DNA from: Roseiarcus sp963741845
GTDB lineage: Bacteria > Pseudomonadota > Alphaproteobacteria > Rhizobiales > Beijerinckiaceae
Direction: 5' to 3'
NCBI GenBank assembly: GCA_963741845.1
Contig: CAVUJV010000033.1
Span: 310,001 to 374,000 of the forward strand
Length of the DNA: 64,000 bases
The notes beneath the pieces were generated by a model. It saw nothing but the letters and a program-made list of their open reading frames with translations, had not been told where the DNA came from and ran no database searches. Below are positions 18,048 to 26,839 of this stretch, one piece after another. The stretch's first letter is position 1. Every line of letters starts with the position of its first letter. Made by a program: the position numbers and the translations under genes.

Positions 18048-19103
18048 ATGGCGAGGGATATCCGTATATCTTTGGATGCGATGGGAGGCGACGAGGGACC
18101 GTCGGTGGTCCTTCCCGCGGCCGCTATTGCGCTCGAACGCCGGCCCGACATCCGCTTCCTGATCTACGGCGACCAGAAGGTGATCGGCCCGCTGCTTGCG
18201 CGACATCCCCGGCTCGCCGGGCGCTCGGAGGTTTTTCACACCGACGTCGCCGTCAAGATGTCCGACAAGCCCAGCCAGGCCTTGCGCGCCGGACGGCGGG
18301 TCTCCTCCATGTGGCAGGCGATCGAGGCCGTGAAGACGGGCGCCGCCGATTGCGCGGTCTCGGCGGGAAACACCGGCGCGCTCATGGCCATGGCGAAGTT
18401 CTGCCTCCATACGATGGCGCCGATCGAGCGCCCGGCCATCGCCGCGCTCTGGCCGACGCTCAGGGGCGAATCGATCGTGCTCGACGTCGGCGCGACGATC
18501 GGCGGCGACGAGCAGCATCTGGTCGATCTCGCGGTGATGGGCGCGGCGCTGGCGCGGATCGTTTTCGACATCAATTCGCCGACCGTCGGCCTCCTCAATG
18601 TCGGGACGGAGGAGATCAAGGGCGTCGAGGAAGTGAAGGCCGCCGGACGCCTGTTGCGCGAGGCCAACCTGCCCAACATGCGCTATCAGGGATTCGTCGA
18701 GGGCGACGATCTCGGCAAGGGCGTGGTGGATGTGTTCGTCACCGAGGGCTTCGCGGGCAATATCGCGCTCAAGACCGCCGAGGGCACCGCGAAGCAGGTG
18801 GCCCAGTATATGCGCGACGCCTTCGGCCACAGCCTCATGGCCCGCATCGGCGCGCTCTTCGCGCGCCGGGCGCTCCTCGCGCTCAGGGAAAAAATGAGCC
18901 CCCGCGCAACCGGGGGCGTGTTTCTGGGCCTTGACGGCGTCGTCATCAAGGCTCATGGGGGCGCTGACGCCGAAAGCTACGCCAGCGCCGTTGAATTTGG
19001 CTATGACCTGGTGCGTCAGGAGCTGCTCGGCAAGATTCGCGAAATGATCGCCCAGACCAACGACGCGCGCCCGACCGCGGCTACTCCTGCCGCCCAGTCC
19101 TGA
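18048..19103 (+). CDS. plsX: Phosphate acyltransferase PlsX
   Basis: PlsX makes acyl-phosphate from acyl-ACP for phospholipid synthesis, on the cytosolic membrane face. Characteristic segments are RISLDAMGGDEGP at the N-terminus, AVSAGNTGALMAMAKF, NVGTEEIKG and VDVFVTEGFAGNIALKTAEG. It has 351 residues, the normal length. The start MARDIR at 18048 is chosen because MGGD must lie about 10 residues in; a longer reading from 17958 adds unlike sequence. It is 20 bp upstream of fabH and surely co-transcribed. Confidence 0.95.
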   Translation: MARDIRISLDAMGGDEGPSVVLPAAAIALERRPDIRFLIYGDQKVIGPLLARHPRLAGRSEVFHTDVAVKMSDKPSQALRAGRRVSSMWQAIEAVKTGAADCAVSAGNTGALMAMAKFCLHTMAPIERPAIAALWPTLRGESIVLDVGATIGGDEQHLVDLAVMGAALARIVFDINSPTVGLLNVGTEEIKGVEEVKAAGRLLREANLPNMRYQGFVEGDDLGKGVVDVFVTEGFAGNIALKTAEGTAKQVAQYMRDAFGHSLMARIGALFARRALLALREKMSPRATGGVFLGLDGVVIKAHGGADAESYASAVEFGYDLVRQELLGKIREMIAQTNDARPTAATPAAQS

Positions 19104-19123
19104 TCCACGGAAAATCTCTTCAC

Positions 19124-20104
19124 ATGACCACCGCTATCCGGTCCTGCGTTCGCGGCGTCGGCTCCGCGCTTCCCGCCCGGGTCGTCACGAACGACGAGCT
19201 CGCAAAGACCGTCGACACGTCGGACGAATGGATCCAGCAGCGCACCGGCATCAAGCAGCGCTATGTGGCGGGCGAGGGCGAGACGACCTCGACGCTTGCG
19301 ACCGCCGCCGCGAAAGGCGCTCTGAAGGCGGCGGGCCTTGCGCCCTCCGACATCGATCTCGTGATCGTCGCGACCTCGACGCCCGACTACACCTTTCCCG
19401 CCGTCGCGACGCAGGTTCAGGCGAATCTCGGCATCCACGAGGGCGCGGCTTTCGACATGCAGGCGGTCTGCTCCGGCTTCGTCTATGCGGTGACGACGGC
19501 GGACAAATTCCTGCGTTCGGGCTCCCACAAGCGGGCGCTCGTGATCGGGGCCGAGACGTTTTCGCGCCTCCTCAACTGGAGCGATCGCACGACCTGCGTT
19601 CTGTTCGGCGACGGGGCGGGAGCGCTCGTGCTCGAGGGCGTCGAAAGCGACGGGGCGCTGAGCTCGCCCGGCCTCATCGCTTCGCGCCTGCGCGCGGACG
19701 GACGGCATCGCGCGAAGCTCTATGTGGACGGAGGCCCTTCGAGCACGCAGACGGTGGGGCATCTGCGCATGGAGGGCAGGGAGGTGTTCCGCCACGCGGT
19801 CGGCATGGTGACGGACGTCGTCCAGGGCTGTTTCGCCGACGCGGGCGTCGTGGCCGAGGACATCGACTGGTTCGTGCCGCATCAGGCGAATCGCCGGATC
19901 ATCGACGCCTCCGCCGACAAGCTCGGCATCCCGCACGAGAAGGTGGTCGTCACGGTGGACAAGCACGGCAACACGTCGGCCGCGTCAATTCCGCTCGCGC
20001 TCGCGACCGCGGTTGCGGACGGGCGCATCAAGCCGGGCGACCTCGTGATGATCGAGGCGATGGGCGGCGGCTTCACCTGGGGCGCCGCGCTTATCCGCTG
20101 GTGA
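19124..20104 (+). CDS. fabH: 3-oxoacyl-ACP synthase III
   Basis: FabH starts fatty acid synthesis by condensing acyl-CoA with malonyl-ACP. The catalytic triad is visible: Cys in DMQAVCSGFVYA, His in WFVPHQANRRI and Asn in DKHGNTSAASIPL. Other family marks are SDEWIQQRTGIKQR and GDGAGALVLEG. It has 326 residues, normal length, and pairs with plsX. The gene that commonly follows in alphaproteobacteria (ihfA, then a MerR-type regulator) is missing; a convergent unrelated membrane-protein gene follows instead. Confidence 0.96.
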   Translation: MTTAIRSCVRGVGSALPARVVTNDELAKTVDTSDEWIQQRTGIKQRYVAGEGETTSTLATAAAKGALKAAGLAPSDIDLVIVATSTPDYTFPAVATQVQANLGIHEGAAFDMQAVCSGFVYAVTTADKFLRSGSHKRALVIGAETFSRLLNWSDRTTCVLFGDGAGALVLEGVESDGALSSPGLIASRLRADGRHRAKLYVDGGPSSTQTVGHLRMEGREVFRHAVGMVTDVVQGCFADAGVVAEDIDWFVPHQANRRIIDASADKLGIPHEKVVVTVDKHGNTSAASIPLALATAVADGRIKPGDLVMIEAMGGGFTWGAALIRW

Positions 20105-20182
20105 CTCCGGGCGGCGCGCGCCTGTCATTCCGCGGGGTTATGAGGCGGTGACGCCTGCGCGGGCGTGACGACGAGCCCGGCC

Positions 20183-20749
20183 TCACGCGTCATACGCCTT
20201 CCGCCGCCGTCCCGGCCGCATCGGCCAGAGCGCGATGGCGAGGCCGCCGATCAGGACCGCGACCAGGAGCAGGAACAGAAAACTCTGCGTGAGCCAGGCG
20301 ATCGCCGGCACGGCGAGCGCCATCGCGACGCCGAGGAAACAGATCGGTAGCGACAGGAAGTCGACGCCCGCGAGGAACGTGCCGAGCGCCAGAAAGCCAA
20401 GGAGCACGAGGCTGATCGCCGGCGTGGGGATCATGCTCTGCACCTGAAAGGCGACCATGATGTTCATCATCAGCAGCACCGCGCCCCAGTGCAGAATCTG
20501 CGTGCCGATGAGGCGGAAACGGCCGTTCCGCTCTTCGATATGGCCCCATTGCGTGAAGATGCAGAGGACGCCGATCACGACCGCCATGACCTCCCAGTAG
20601 CCGACCAGCGACTGGCGGGTGAGGTTGGAATAGGCGACGCCCGCGATCGCGAGCAGAAGCACGACGATGTAGGGCGCCTGCCTGAGAAGCGCGGAGCGAA
20701 GCGAGGCGGCTTCGGGCTCTGGAATCGGTTCGTACTCGGTGGTGCTCAT
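20183..20749 (-). CDS. Multi-pass membrane protein of unknown function
   Basis: The protein has 188 residues. After an acidic, proline-containing cytosolic start (MSTTEYEPIPEPEAAS) there are about six hydrophobic segments: APYIVVLLLAIAGVAY, YWEVMAVVIGVLCIF, LHWGAVLLMMNIMVAF, AISLVLLGFLALGTFLAGV, LPICFLGVAMALAVPAIAW and SFLFLLLVAVLIGGLAIAL. I recognise no motif or family. It is convergent with fabH and divergent from the AI-2E family gene across a 129-bp spacer. Confidence 0.75.
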   Translation of the reverse strand: MSTTEYEPIPEPEAASLRSALLRQAPYIVVLLLAIAGVAYSNLTRQSLVGYWEVMAVVIGVLCIFTQWGHIEERNGRFRLIGTQILHWGAVLLMMNIMVAFQVQSMIPTPAISLVLLGFLALGTFLAGVDFLSLPICFLGVAMALAVPAIAWLTQSFLFLLLVAVLIGGLAIALWPMRPGRRRKAYDA

Positions 20750-20878
20750 GAGCCGCCTGCTCTCCCCGTGGCCCGAGGGCCGTCTCGCTTGGGTTCCGTC
20801 CCGGCGATTACCCTGCCGCAGGCTTCCGTCGCGGGCAAGCGGCGCTTAAAAGGCCGACGGGCAGGGACGAGGGCGCAC

Positions 20879-21928
20879 ATGCAGAGCGACACGACGATCA
20901 AGGCCTCGACGGTCATTCTCGCGACCGTCGCGGTCGGTTTCGTCGCCTATCAGGCCGACGTCGTTCTGGCGCCGCTGACGCTCGGCCTTTTCATCATCGC
21001 CATCGTCTGGCCGTTGCAGGAGGCGTTGCAGAAGCGGATGCCGGCCCTGCTGGCGCTCGCCATCACGATGCTCGCGACAACCGCTGTCATGCTGGCCTTC
21101 GCCTCGCTCGTCGTGTGGGGTTTCGGCCGCGTCGGGCACTCCGTCGTCTCCGATTCGGCGCGCTATCAGGCGCTCTACGACCAGCTCGTGGACTGGCTGG
21201 AAAGCCACGGCATATCGGTCGCGGGCCTGTGGGCGGAGCATTTCAACGTCGGCTGGGTTCTGCGCTGGGCGCAGCAGATCACCGGCCGCCTCAACGGAAC
21301 CCTGAGCTTCTGGCTGATCACGGCGCTCTACGTGATTCTCGGTCTGATGGAGGTCGAAAGCCTCAGGACCAAGGCGAAGGCGCATCTGTCGCGCGACACC
21401 TCGCGAGCGCTGCTCGCGGCGACGGAGGACACGGCCCGGAAGTTTCGCAAATATATGCAGGTCCGCACGCTCATGAGCCTCGCCACGGGCGTGCTCGTCG
21501 GCGTTTTCGCCTGGGGCGTCGGGCTGCCGTTTGCGCTCGAATGGGGCGTGATCGCCTTCGCGCTCAACTACATCCCGTTCATCGGGCCGTTCGTCGCGAC
21601 GCTGTTCCCGACGCTCCTCGCCATGGCGCAGTTCGACACCTGGCAGGCCGTGATCACCGTCTTTGTCTGCCTCAACATCATCCAGTTCGTCATCGGCAGC
21701 TATCTGGAGCCGCTGGTCTCCGGCAATGTGCTCGCAATCTCGCCTTCGGTGGTGCTGTTCGCGGTGTTCTTCTGGACCTGGATCTGGGGCCTCTACGGGG
21801 CCTTCATCGGCGTGCCGATCGCGCTCGCCGCGCTGACCTTCTGCGCGCACTATCCTTCGAGCCGCTGGATCGCCGGCCTGTTCGGCGGGCCGCCGGCGGC
21901 GGAAGCGCGCGCGGCGCGCCCCAAGTGA
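20879..21928 (+). CDS. AI-2E family transporter (PerM/TqsA-like permease)
   Basis: This 349-residue membrane protein has the AI-2E exporter-family layout. Paired N-terminal helices lead to a periplasmic/amphipathic middle region (LYDQLVDWLESHGISVAGL). The family core follows: LMSLATGVLVGVFAWGVGLP, FALNYIPFIGPFVATLFPTL and an SYLEPLVSGNVLAISP motif, then GLYGAFIGVPIALA. Members export quorum signals or ions; the substrate cannot be told here. The start MQSDTTIKAS at 20879 fits; the longer open frame upstream is non-coding. Confidence 0.88.
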   Translation: MQSDTTIKASTVILATVAVGFVAYQADVVLAPLTLGLFIIAIVWPLQEALQKRMPALLALAITMLATTAVMLAFASLVVWGFGRVGHSVVSDSARYQALYDQLVDWLESHGISVAGLWAEHFNVGWVLRWAQQITGRLNGTLSFWLITALYVILGLMEVESLRTKAKAHLSRDTSRALLAATEDTARKFRKYMQVRTLMSLATGVLVGVFAWGVGLPFALEWGVIAFALNYIPFIGPFVATLFPTLLAMAQFDTWQAVITVFVCLNIIQFVIGSYLEPLVSGNVLAISPSVVLFAVFFWTWIWGLYGAFIGVPIALAALTFCAHYPSSRWIAGLFGGPPAAEARAARPK

Positions 21929-21944
21929 GGCGCGCCGGTTCGCT

Positions 21945-22208
21945 TCAGTTGTTGTCGACGCAGCCGTAGACCGCGCAATCGTTCGGGTTGCGGCTCAGTC
22001 CGTCCGTCTCATGATAGTTGTAGGGATAGGGGAGCCACGGCCGCGCGGCCGGATAGACGGTCGACGACGTCGCGTTGGCGACGGTCATGCCCGGGGCGGC
22101 GTGGTGGATCGGGTGATGCACATAGATGTGATGGGTCTGGGCGAAGGCTGGGCTTGAGCCAGCCAACAGAAGACCCATCGCCAGTGAGGCGACAAAACGT
22201 TCTGACAT
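21945..22208 (-). CDS. Small exported His/Tyr-rich protein
   Basis: The predicted protein has 87 residues. A signal peptide (VASLAMGLLLAGSSPAFAQ) is followed by a histidine-rich stretch (THHIYVHHPIHHAAPG). A C-terminal tail ends ETDGLSRNPNDCAVYGCVDNN, whose two cysteines are five residues apart. GGAGG 5 nt before the ATG at 22208 fixes the start. The NPNDCAVYGC tail recalls small exported proteins common in Hyphomicrobiales that have no known role. The histidine cluster suggests metal binding, which is only an inference. Confidence 0.75.
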   Translation of the reverse strand: MSERFVASLAMGLLLAGSSPAFAQTHHIYVHHPIHHAAPGMTVANATSSTVYPAARPWLPYPYNYHETDGLSRNPNDCAVYGCVDNN

Positions 22209-22275
22209 GGAATCCTCCAAGCGTTTTCTGAGGCTTGTGGCGAACAGCTTATGTCATAAAACTGTCAATATCATG

Positions 22276-22300
22276 ATAAAGTCTGTAAATTAGACTTTAT
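22276..22300. repeat. Inverted repeat in AT-rich spacer
   Basis: Nine-base arms ATAAAGTCT and AGACTTTAT are separated by 7 nt. It lies upstream of the small exported protein gene (start at 22208) in one of the few AT-rich stretches of the window. The symmetry suggests a dimeric regulator site near the promoter. Confidence 0.4.
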
Positions 22301-22393
22301 GGTTCTGATTTTAGGTATGGCCGGCGGCGCAAGCGTCGGAGCGGAAATAAGGTCTGTGCGTCCCTGCGGCTCAGCGGGGCCGACGGGGAGGAT

Positions 22394-24163
22394 TCAGACC
22401 TGCACGCGCTCCGGCTTCATGAGGCTCACCGCCCCGTCAGGGCCGCGGCTCAGCGTATGGACATAGAAATGCTTCGGCGCGCCCGGCGGCCCCATCACGG
22501 GCGATGGGGCGGAGACGATCTTCAGCGCCCCGCAGGCGCCCATCCAGTCGATGTGCCGGTGGCCGTGCATGACGACGAGGCGGGACGCGAAGGGCTTGAG
22601 CACCCGCAGGAACCAGCTTCCGTTGACGAGCGCCGTCCCGACGCGCTCCGAGAATGCGGCGACCGGGCGCGGATATTCGACCGGGTGGTGATGCATGGCG
22701 ATGAGCCAGCGGGCTTTGGGGTAGGCGGCGAACGCCGCCTTGAGGCGATTCGCCTCTTCGAGCGAGATCATGCCAAGCGCATTGGTGAAGGAGAAATTGG
22801 TGTCGGCGTTGGTGTCGAGCACCGCGACGCCGAGGCCATCCTCCTCCTCGGGCGGAAGAATCAGGGGAAAGACCTCGTCCCACAACTCGCCGAGCTTTCC
22901 CGAGGCGTTCAGGCCGCCCGCGTCGGCGAAGGCCCGGATCGCTTCGCGCTTCGGCGCCAGCGCTGAGGCGAGGGTCGGCCCGGGCGGGCCGTCGCCGACC
23001 GGCGCAAGGACGCGCTCCCCTTGCACGGCCGCAATGGCCGAGAGCGTACGCATCTTGCGCAGCGTCTTCGAGGGGCTGAAGGGCAAATCGAGGCGGGCGG
23101 GATTGGCGCGGTCCACGATATTCACGTCGTGATTGCCGGGCAGGATCAGCATGCGCTCTGCGAGCTGCGGATAGGCGGCGACGATGTCGAGAAATTCGGC
23201 CCATTCGGCGGAAATGCCAGCGTCGGTCATGTCGCCGGTGATCAGCACGAGGTCGAGCGGCTCGGCGGCGTGGATCTCGGCGATGCGCCTCATCACGCGG
23301 TCGAAGCCCTCGTTGCCGCGCGGGCCGGCGCGTCCGCTCTCGATGCGGAAGCCGTAGCGCTCGCCGACGCAATGCACGTCCGAAAGGTGAACGACGCGCC
23401 AGACGCGCGCTCCCGGGGCCGGGACGTCGAAGGCTTCGAGGTCGAGCGGCTGGTCGGCGGTCGCGTCGGCGAAACCCCAGGCGAGCGCCGCGACCGCGAG
23501 ATAGGCGGACATCAGCGCGATCGCATTGGCGATGGTCGGCAGAACGAGGCGGGGCGGGTCGCTGAGGTCGGCGATCTCGCCGACCCAGCGGGTCGCGGGC
23601 CAGACGGCGAGCGCGACGAGCGCAGCGACGAGGAAAAGGAGCGACGCCCGCCGCGGCACAGCTCCAGGCCCGCATGCGGGCGAGTTCGGCGGCCCGTGCG
23701 GGCGCTGAAGAGAACGCTCGGTGAGGTGGCGCAGGCCCTCGCGCCAGAGCGCATAGCCCGGCTGGACAGCGAGCGCGTTGAGCGCCCAGAAATTGGTCTC
23801 CACGATCCGGAACAGCGGCCGCCAGCCGAGCCACGCGCCGAACCCGGCGATCCCGAGGACGAGAATCACGACGCCGATCCCGGTCGCTTCCGCGATTCGG
23901 ATCCTGGCCTCGCCGATCCACGCGGTGATCGCGAGCGGCGCGAGCCCGAGCAGAATGGCGGGAAGCACGATCGAGATGAACAGGGCGAAGAGCAGCTTGC
24001 CGATGCTGATCTCGGCGAGCATGGAGCCCGCAATCGCCAGCATCGAGCGCTTCTTGGTGGCCGAATGATCGTTCTCGACGTCGCCTGCGCGCGGGTCGAT
24101 GATCTGGTCGCGGCTGAGTCTCGCGAGTTCCTCGCGCTCGTTTTGGGCGGTGAGCTCGGTCAT
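22394..24163 (-). CDS. Membrane-anchored metallophosphoesterase
   Basis: The protein has 589 residues. The N-terminal part is hydrophobic (about residues 50-245), with segments such as LLFALFISIVLPAILLGLAP, GIGVVILVLGIAGFGAWLG and LLFLVAALVALAVWP. The C-terminal calcineurin-like domain has the complete metal-ligand series: VHLSDVHC, ITGDMTD, LPGNHDVN, AMHHHPVEY and VMHGHRHID. It hydrolyses a phosphoester, probably with a di-metal centre; the substrate is unknown. It is divergent from the SnoaL-like gene, with a 150-bp spacer, and has no same-strand partner. Confidence 0.88.
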   Translation of the reverse strand: MTELTAQNEREELARLSRDQIIDPRAGDVENDHSATKKRSMLAIAGSMLAEISIGKLLFALFISIVLPAILLGLAPLAITAWIGEARIRIAEATGIGVVILVLGIAGFGAWLGWRPLFRIVETNFWALNALAVQPGYALWREGLRHLTERSLQRPHGPPNSPACGPGAVPRRASLLFLVAALVALAVWPATRWVGEIADLSDPPRLVLPTIANAIALMSAYLAVAALAWGFADATADQPLDLEAFDVPAPGARVWRVVHLSDVHCVGERYGFRIESGRAGPRGNEGFDRVMRRIAEIHAAEPLDLVLITGDMTDAGISAEWAEFLDIVAAYPQLAERMLILPGNHDVNIVDRANPARLDLPFSPSKTLRKMRTLSAIAAVQGERVLAPVGDGPPGPTLASALAPKREAIRAFADAGGLNASGKLGELWDEVFPLILPPEEEDGLGVAVLDTNADTNFSFTNALGMISLEEANRLKAAFAAYPKARWLIAMHHHPVEYPRPVAAFSERVGTALVNGSWFLRVLKPFASRLVVMHGHRHIDWMGACGALKIVSAPSPVMGPPGAPKHFYVHTLSRGPDGAVSLMKPERVQV

Positions 24164-24313
24164 CGCGGTCTTGGGTCGCTCCGGAAGGTCGGCGGACGTT
24201 ATCAGCGGCGTCGCGCCCGCGATAGCGGCTGACCGGAGGGCCCTTACCTTCGAGGTAATCGCTTCGCTATGCTCGGCCCCCTAGGGTTCCGGGCGTTGAA
24301 AGGAGACACGCTC

Positions 24314-24694
24314 ATGACCAATCTCGACCTCGCGACCAACCCCGACGCCATCGCCGAATCCTATCTCGCCCTCTGGAACGACCAGGACGGCTCCCGTCGC
24401 CGCGAGCGCCTCAGCCAGTCCTGGCGCGAGGATGCGCGCTACGTCGATCCGATCATGCAGGCGGCGGGCCGCGCCGGCATCGCCGACATGATCGAGGGCG
24501 CCCGCGCCCAGTTCCCCGGACTTGGCTTTTCGCTCGCGGGCAAGCCGGACGGACATGGAGACTTCGTCCGCTTCTCCTGGCTGCTCGGCCCTGCCGGCGG
24601 CGAGGCGATCGCGGGCGGCACGGACGTCGTGCGGCTCGACCCGCAGGGCCGGATCGCGGAAGTCGTGGGATTCCTCGACAAGGCGCCGGCGTGA
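24314..24694 (+). CDS. SnoaL/NTF2-like fold protein
   Basis: This 126-residue protein begins with the typical NTF2-like helix (IAESYLALWNDQDGSRRRERL), followed by WREDARYVDPIMQAAGRAGI, an IEGARAQFPGLGFSL segment and the closing strands RFSWLLGPAGGE and AGGTDVVRLDPQGRIAEVVGF. Such small proteins are isomerases, cyclases or ligand-binding proteins. AAAGGAG about 9 nt upstream fixes the ATG at 24314. Its stop overlaps the GTG start of the regulator gene by 4 nt, so the two are translationally coupled and likely work in one response. Confidence 0.85.
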   Translation: MTNLDLATNPDAIAESYLALWNDQDGSRRRERLSQSWREDARYVDPIMQAAGRAGIADMIEGARAQFPGLGFSLAGKPDGHGDFVRFSWLLGPAGGEAIAGGTDVVRLDPQGRIAEVVGFLDKAPA

Positions 24695-25548
24695 CGCGGA
24701 CGGCTTTGGATCGCGGGCCGGGTTTCCGGCCCGCGGTTCCGTCCGGCGCGGCGCCGACGGTGGGCGACATGATGCGCAACTGGCGGCGCCGGCGGCGGAT
24801 GAGCCAGCTCTCGCTCGCGCTCGACGCGGACGTCTCGGCGCGGCATCTGAGCTTCGTCGAGAGCGGCCGCGCGAGGGCGAGCCGGGAAATGCTGATGCGG
24901 CTCGCCGATCAGCTCTCCATGCCGTTGCGCGAGCGCAATCGCCTGCTGCTCGCTGGCGGCTATGCGCCGCTGCATGGCGAGCAGCCGCTCGAGGCGCCGG
25001 ACATGGCCGCGGCCCGGTCGGCGGTGGAGGCGGTGCTCAAGGGCCACGAGCCCTTTCCCGCGCTCGCCATCGACCGGCGCTGGACGCTCGTCGCCGCCAA
25101 TGCGGGGGCGGCGGCGCTGATGGCGCGCGCCGCGCCGCGGCTGCTTGAGCCGCCGGTCAATGTGCTGCGTCTCAGCCTCGATCCGGAAGGGCTCGCGCCG
25201 GCCATCCTCAATCTCGCCGAGTGGCGGCATCATCTGCTTGGACGGCTGCGCGCGGAAGGCGCGGCCTCCGGCGACGAGGCGCTGATGCAGCTCCACGCCG
25301 AGCTTGCCGCCTTGCCCGCGCCCGCATCGAAGACGCCGCCGTCCGAGGTCGCCCGGATCGCGGTCCCGCTCGTGCTTCGCACGCCGTCCGGCGAGGCCCT
25401 GTCGCTGATCTCGACCACGACGATCTTCGGAACGGCGAGCGACGTGACCTTGTCGGAGCTGACGCTCGAATGCTTCTTCCCGGCTGACGAGGCGACGCGG
25501 GCGTGGTTTCTGGAGCGTCGAACTTCCGCCGAAGAGGCGCGCCCTTAA
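24691..25548 (+). CDS. XRE-type regulator with MmyB-like ligand-binding domain
   Basis: The protein has 285 residues. An N-terminal helix-turn-helix (MRNWRRRRRMSQLSLALDAD, then SARHLSFVESGRARASREML) is followed by an MmyB-like PAS-fold domain. The domain has the usual FPALAIDRRWTLVAANAGA segment and ends with SLISTTTIFGTASDVTLSEL. Members bind fatty-acyl or similar small ligands and often control the neighbouring oxidoreductase or SnoaL gene. GTG start at 24691 in a GTGA overlap with the upstream gene. Its stop shares four bases with the convergent gene at 25545. Autoregulation with the SnoaL-like partner is an inference from the coupling. Confidence 0.9.
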   Translation: MTRTALDRGPGFRPAVPSGAAPTVGDMMRNWRRRRRMSQLSLALDADVSARHLSFVESGRARASREMLMRLADQLSMPLRERNRLLLAGGYAPLHGEQPLEAPDMAAARSAVEAVLKGHEPFPALAIDRRWTLVAANAGAAALMARAAPRLLEPPVNVLRLSLDPEGLAPAILNLAEWRHHLLGRLRAEGAASGDEALMQLHAELAALPAPASKTPPSEVARIAVPLVLRTPSGEALSLISTTTIFGTASDVTLSELTLECFFPADEATRAWFLERRTSAEEARP

Positions 25549-25817
25549 TCGCGTTTGGGTTTCGGCGACAAGATGTCCGGACGGATCGCCTCGATGCGCT
25601 TGGCGACATCCAGCACCTGCTGCGCCAGGCCGGAGAGGTTGGCCGCGTGTTCCCTGATGTCGGGGGCATTCGCGATCGCCTGACCCACGTTCGTCTTGCT
25701 CACGAAGGCCGTCAGCGGCGTCATGATGTCCTCGATCGTGAGGTTGATGTCGTACCGCTTGACCGGGACCATCACCACCTTCTCGTCCCCTTGGGGATCG
25801 GCAGGCTTGTCGGCCAT
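25545..25817 (-). CDS. Small protein of unknown function, partner of the beta-repeat protein
   Basis: This 90-residue protein has no signal peptide or membrane segment. It starts MADKPADPQGDEKVVMVPVK, then the segment YDINLTIEDIMTPLTAFVSK, and an amphipathic helical half (IANAPDIREHAANLSGLAQQ, then VLDVAKRIEAIRPDIL). I recognise no family. It follows the 290-residue beta-repeat gene after only 12 bp on the same strand, so the two form an operon. It has a 4-nt convergent overlap with the MmyB-type regulator gene. Confidence 0.65.
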   Translation of the reverse strand: MADKPADPQGDEKVVMVPVKRYDINLTIEDIMTPLTAFVSKTNVGQAIANAPDIREHAANLSGLAQQVLDVAKRIEAIRPDILSPKPKRD

Positions 25818-25829
25818 GGGCGTTCTCCT

Positions 25830-26702
25830 TCAGGCCACAGTGAAGCTCGGAATCTCGATCGTGTCGATCCCGATCTGAGAGAGCGTGATGTTGAGCGCGT
25901 CGAAGGGCAGGGTCACGTTATGCAGCACGACCTGCCCGACGGAAGCGGAGGCGCTGGCGTTCGTGATCTGCAGATGCTCCACATGCATGAGCACGGAGGG
26001 CCGCACGCGGACGACCACCCTGAGGATGCCGGCGTCGAAACCGGCCGCGACCGTCTCGAGGTTCGCCGGGATCGTGAGCGGAATCGTGCTGCTGATCGAC
26101 GGGATCTGGGCCGCGGGCAGTTGCACGCCGCTCAGCGTGAAGGCCGGGATCTGCGCCGGGTCGCCGTGAACATGCTGCACCGTGGCCTGCGCGACGCTCG
26201 CCGCCGGAACTCCGATGCCCGTGGCGGAGAGCGAGCCGAACGACAGCCCCGAAATCGTGAACCCGTCGCTTGGCAGCGTCGCGTCCGTGGCGCGGATCGT
26301 ATCGGCTTGAATGTTGTTGACCTGAAGGCTGATCGGGTCGGCGCTGACGGTGAGATTCTGCGCCGCCAGAGAGGGAATGTCGAACCTCAGGTTCGATAGC
26401 GAGGGCAGGGAAATGTCGCCGACCGGAAGCGAGACCGAGAAGGAGCCGAGGTCGTAGGTGTCGCCGACGTCGATGTCGGGAATGCCGTCCGGCAGGCCGA
26501 CGTGGATGTGCCACTCGATGGAGAGCCTCAGCGTGACCGTGACCTGCACATTCTGCAGGACGCCATGCCCGCTCGTGATCGCAAAGCCGACATTGCTGAT
26601 GGCGAGATTGCCGACGGTGATCGGCCCGATTCCGAGATGACCGACGGACACCGCCTGCAGACCGGCCTGCTTGACGGAAACTTGCGGCGCCTTGACCTGC
26701 AT
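25830..26702 (-). CDS. Repetitive beta-strand-rich protein of unknown function
   Basis: The protein has 290 residues and is almost devoid of Cys. It is built of alternating hydrophobic strands with recurring short patterns: VSVGHLGIGPITVGNLAISN, GSFSVSLPVGDISLPSLSN, PAFTLSGVQLPAAQIPSIS and LSQIGIDTIEIPSF. This suggests an elongated beta-solenoid or stacked beta-sandwich. There is no signal peptide. A GGAGG about 7 nt upstream fixes the ATG at 26702; a reading from 26843 adds arginine-rich non-family sequence. It is the first gene of a two-gene unit with the 90-residue gene at 25545. No family is recognised; the periodicity is reminiscent of strand repeats in surface or phage-tail proteins, but no such genes are nearby. 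Confidence 0.65.
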   Translation of the reverse strand: MQVKAPQVSVKQAGLQAVSVGHLGIGPITVGNLAISNVGFAITSGHGVLQNVQVTVTLRLSIEWHIHVGLPDGIPDIDVGDTYDLGSFSVSLPVGDISLPSLSNLRFDIPSLAAQNLTVSADPISLQVNNIQADTIRATDATLPSDGFTISGLSFGSLSATGIGVPAASVAQATVQHVHGDPAQIPAFTLSGVQLPAAQIPSISSTIPLTIPANLETVAAGFDAGILRVVVRVRPSVLMHVEHLQITNASASASVGQVVLHNVTLPFDALNITLSQIGIDTIEIPSFTVA

Positions 26703-26839
26703 TGCCTGCCTCCCCGAGCGTTTTCCGTGGAAGTTCCGGTCTGTCCGTTTCGCGGACTCCTCCCGTGGCGCGGGTGAGAGGGCTGCGCTCACGATTTCGT
26801 GACAATAGGCCGGCTTGAGCCGGCTCTCCGTGCGGAGGA

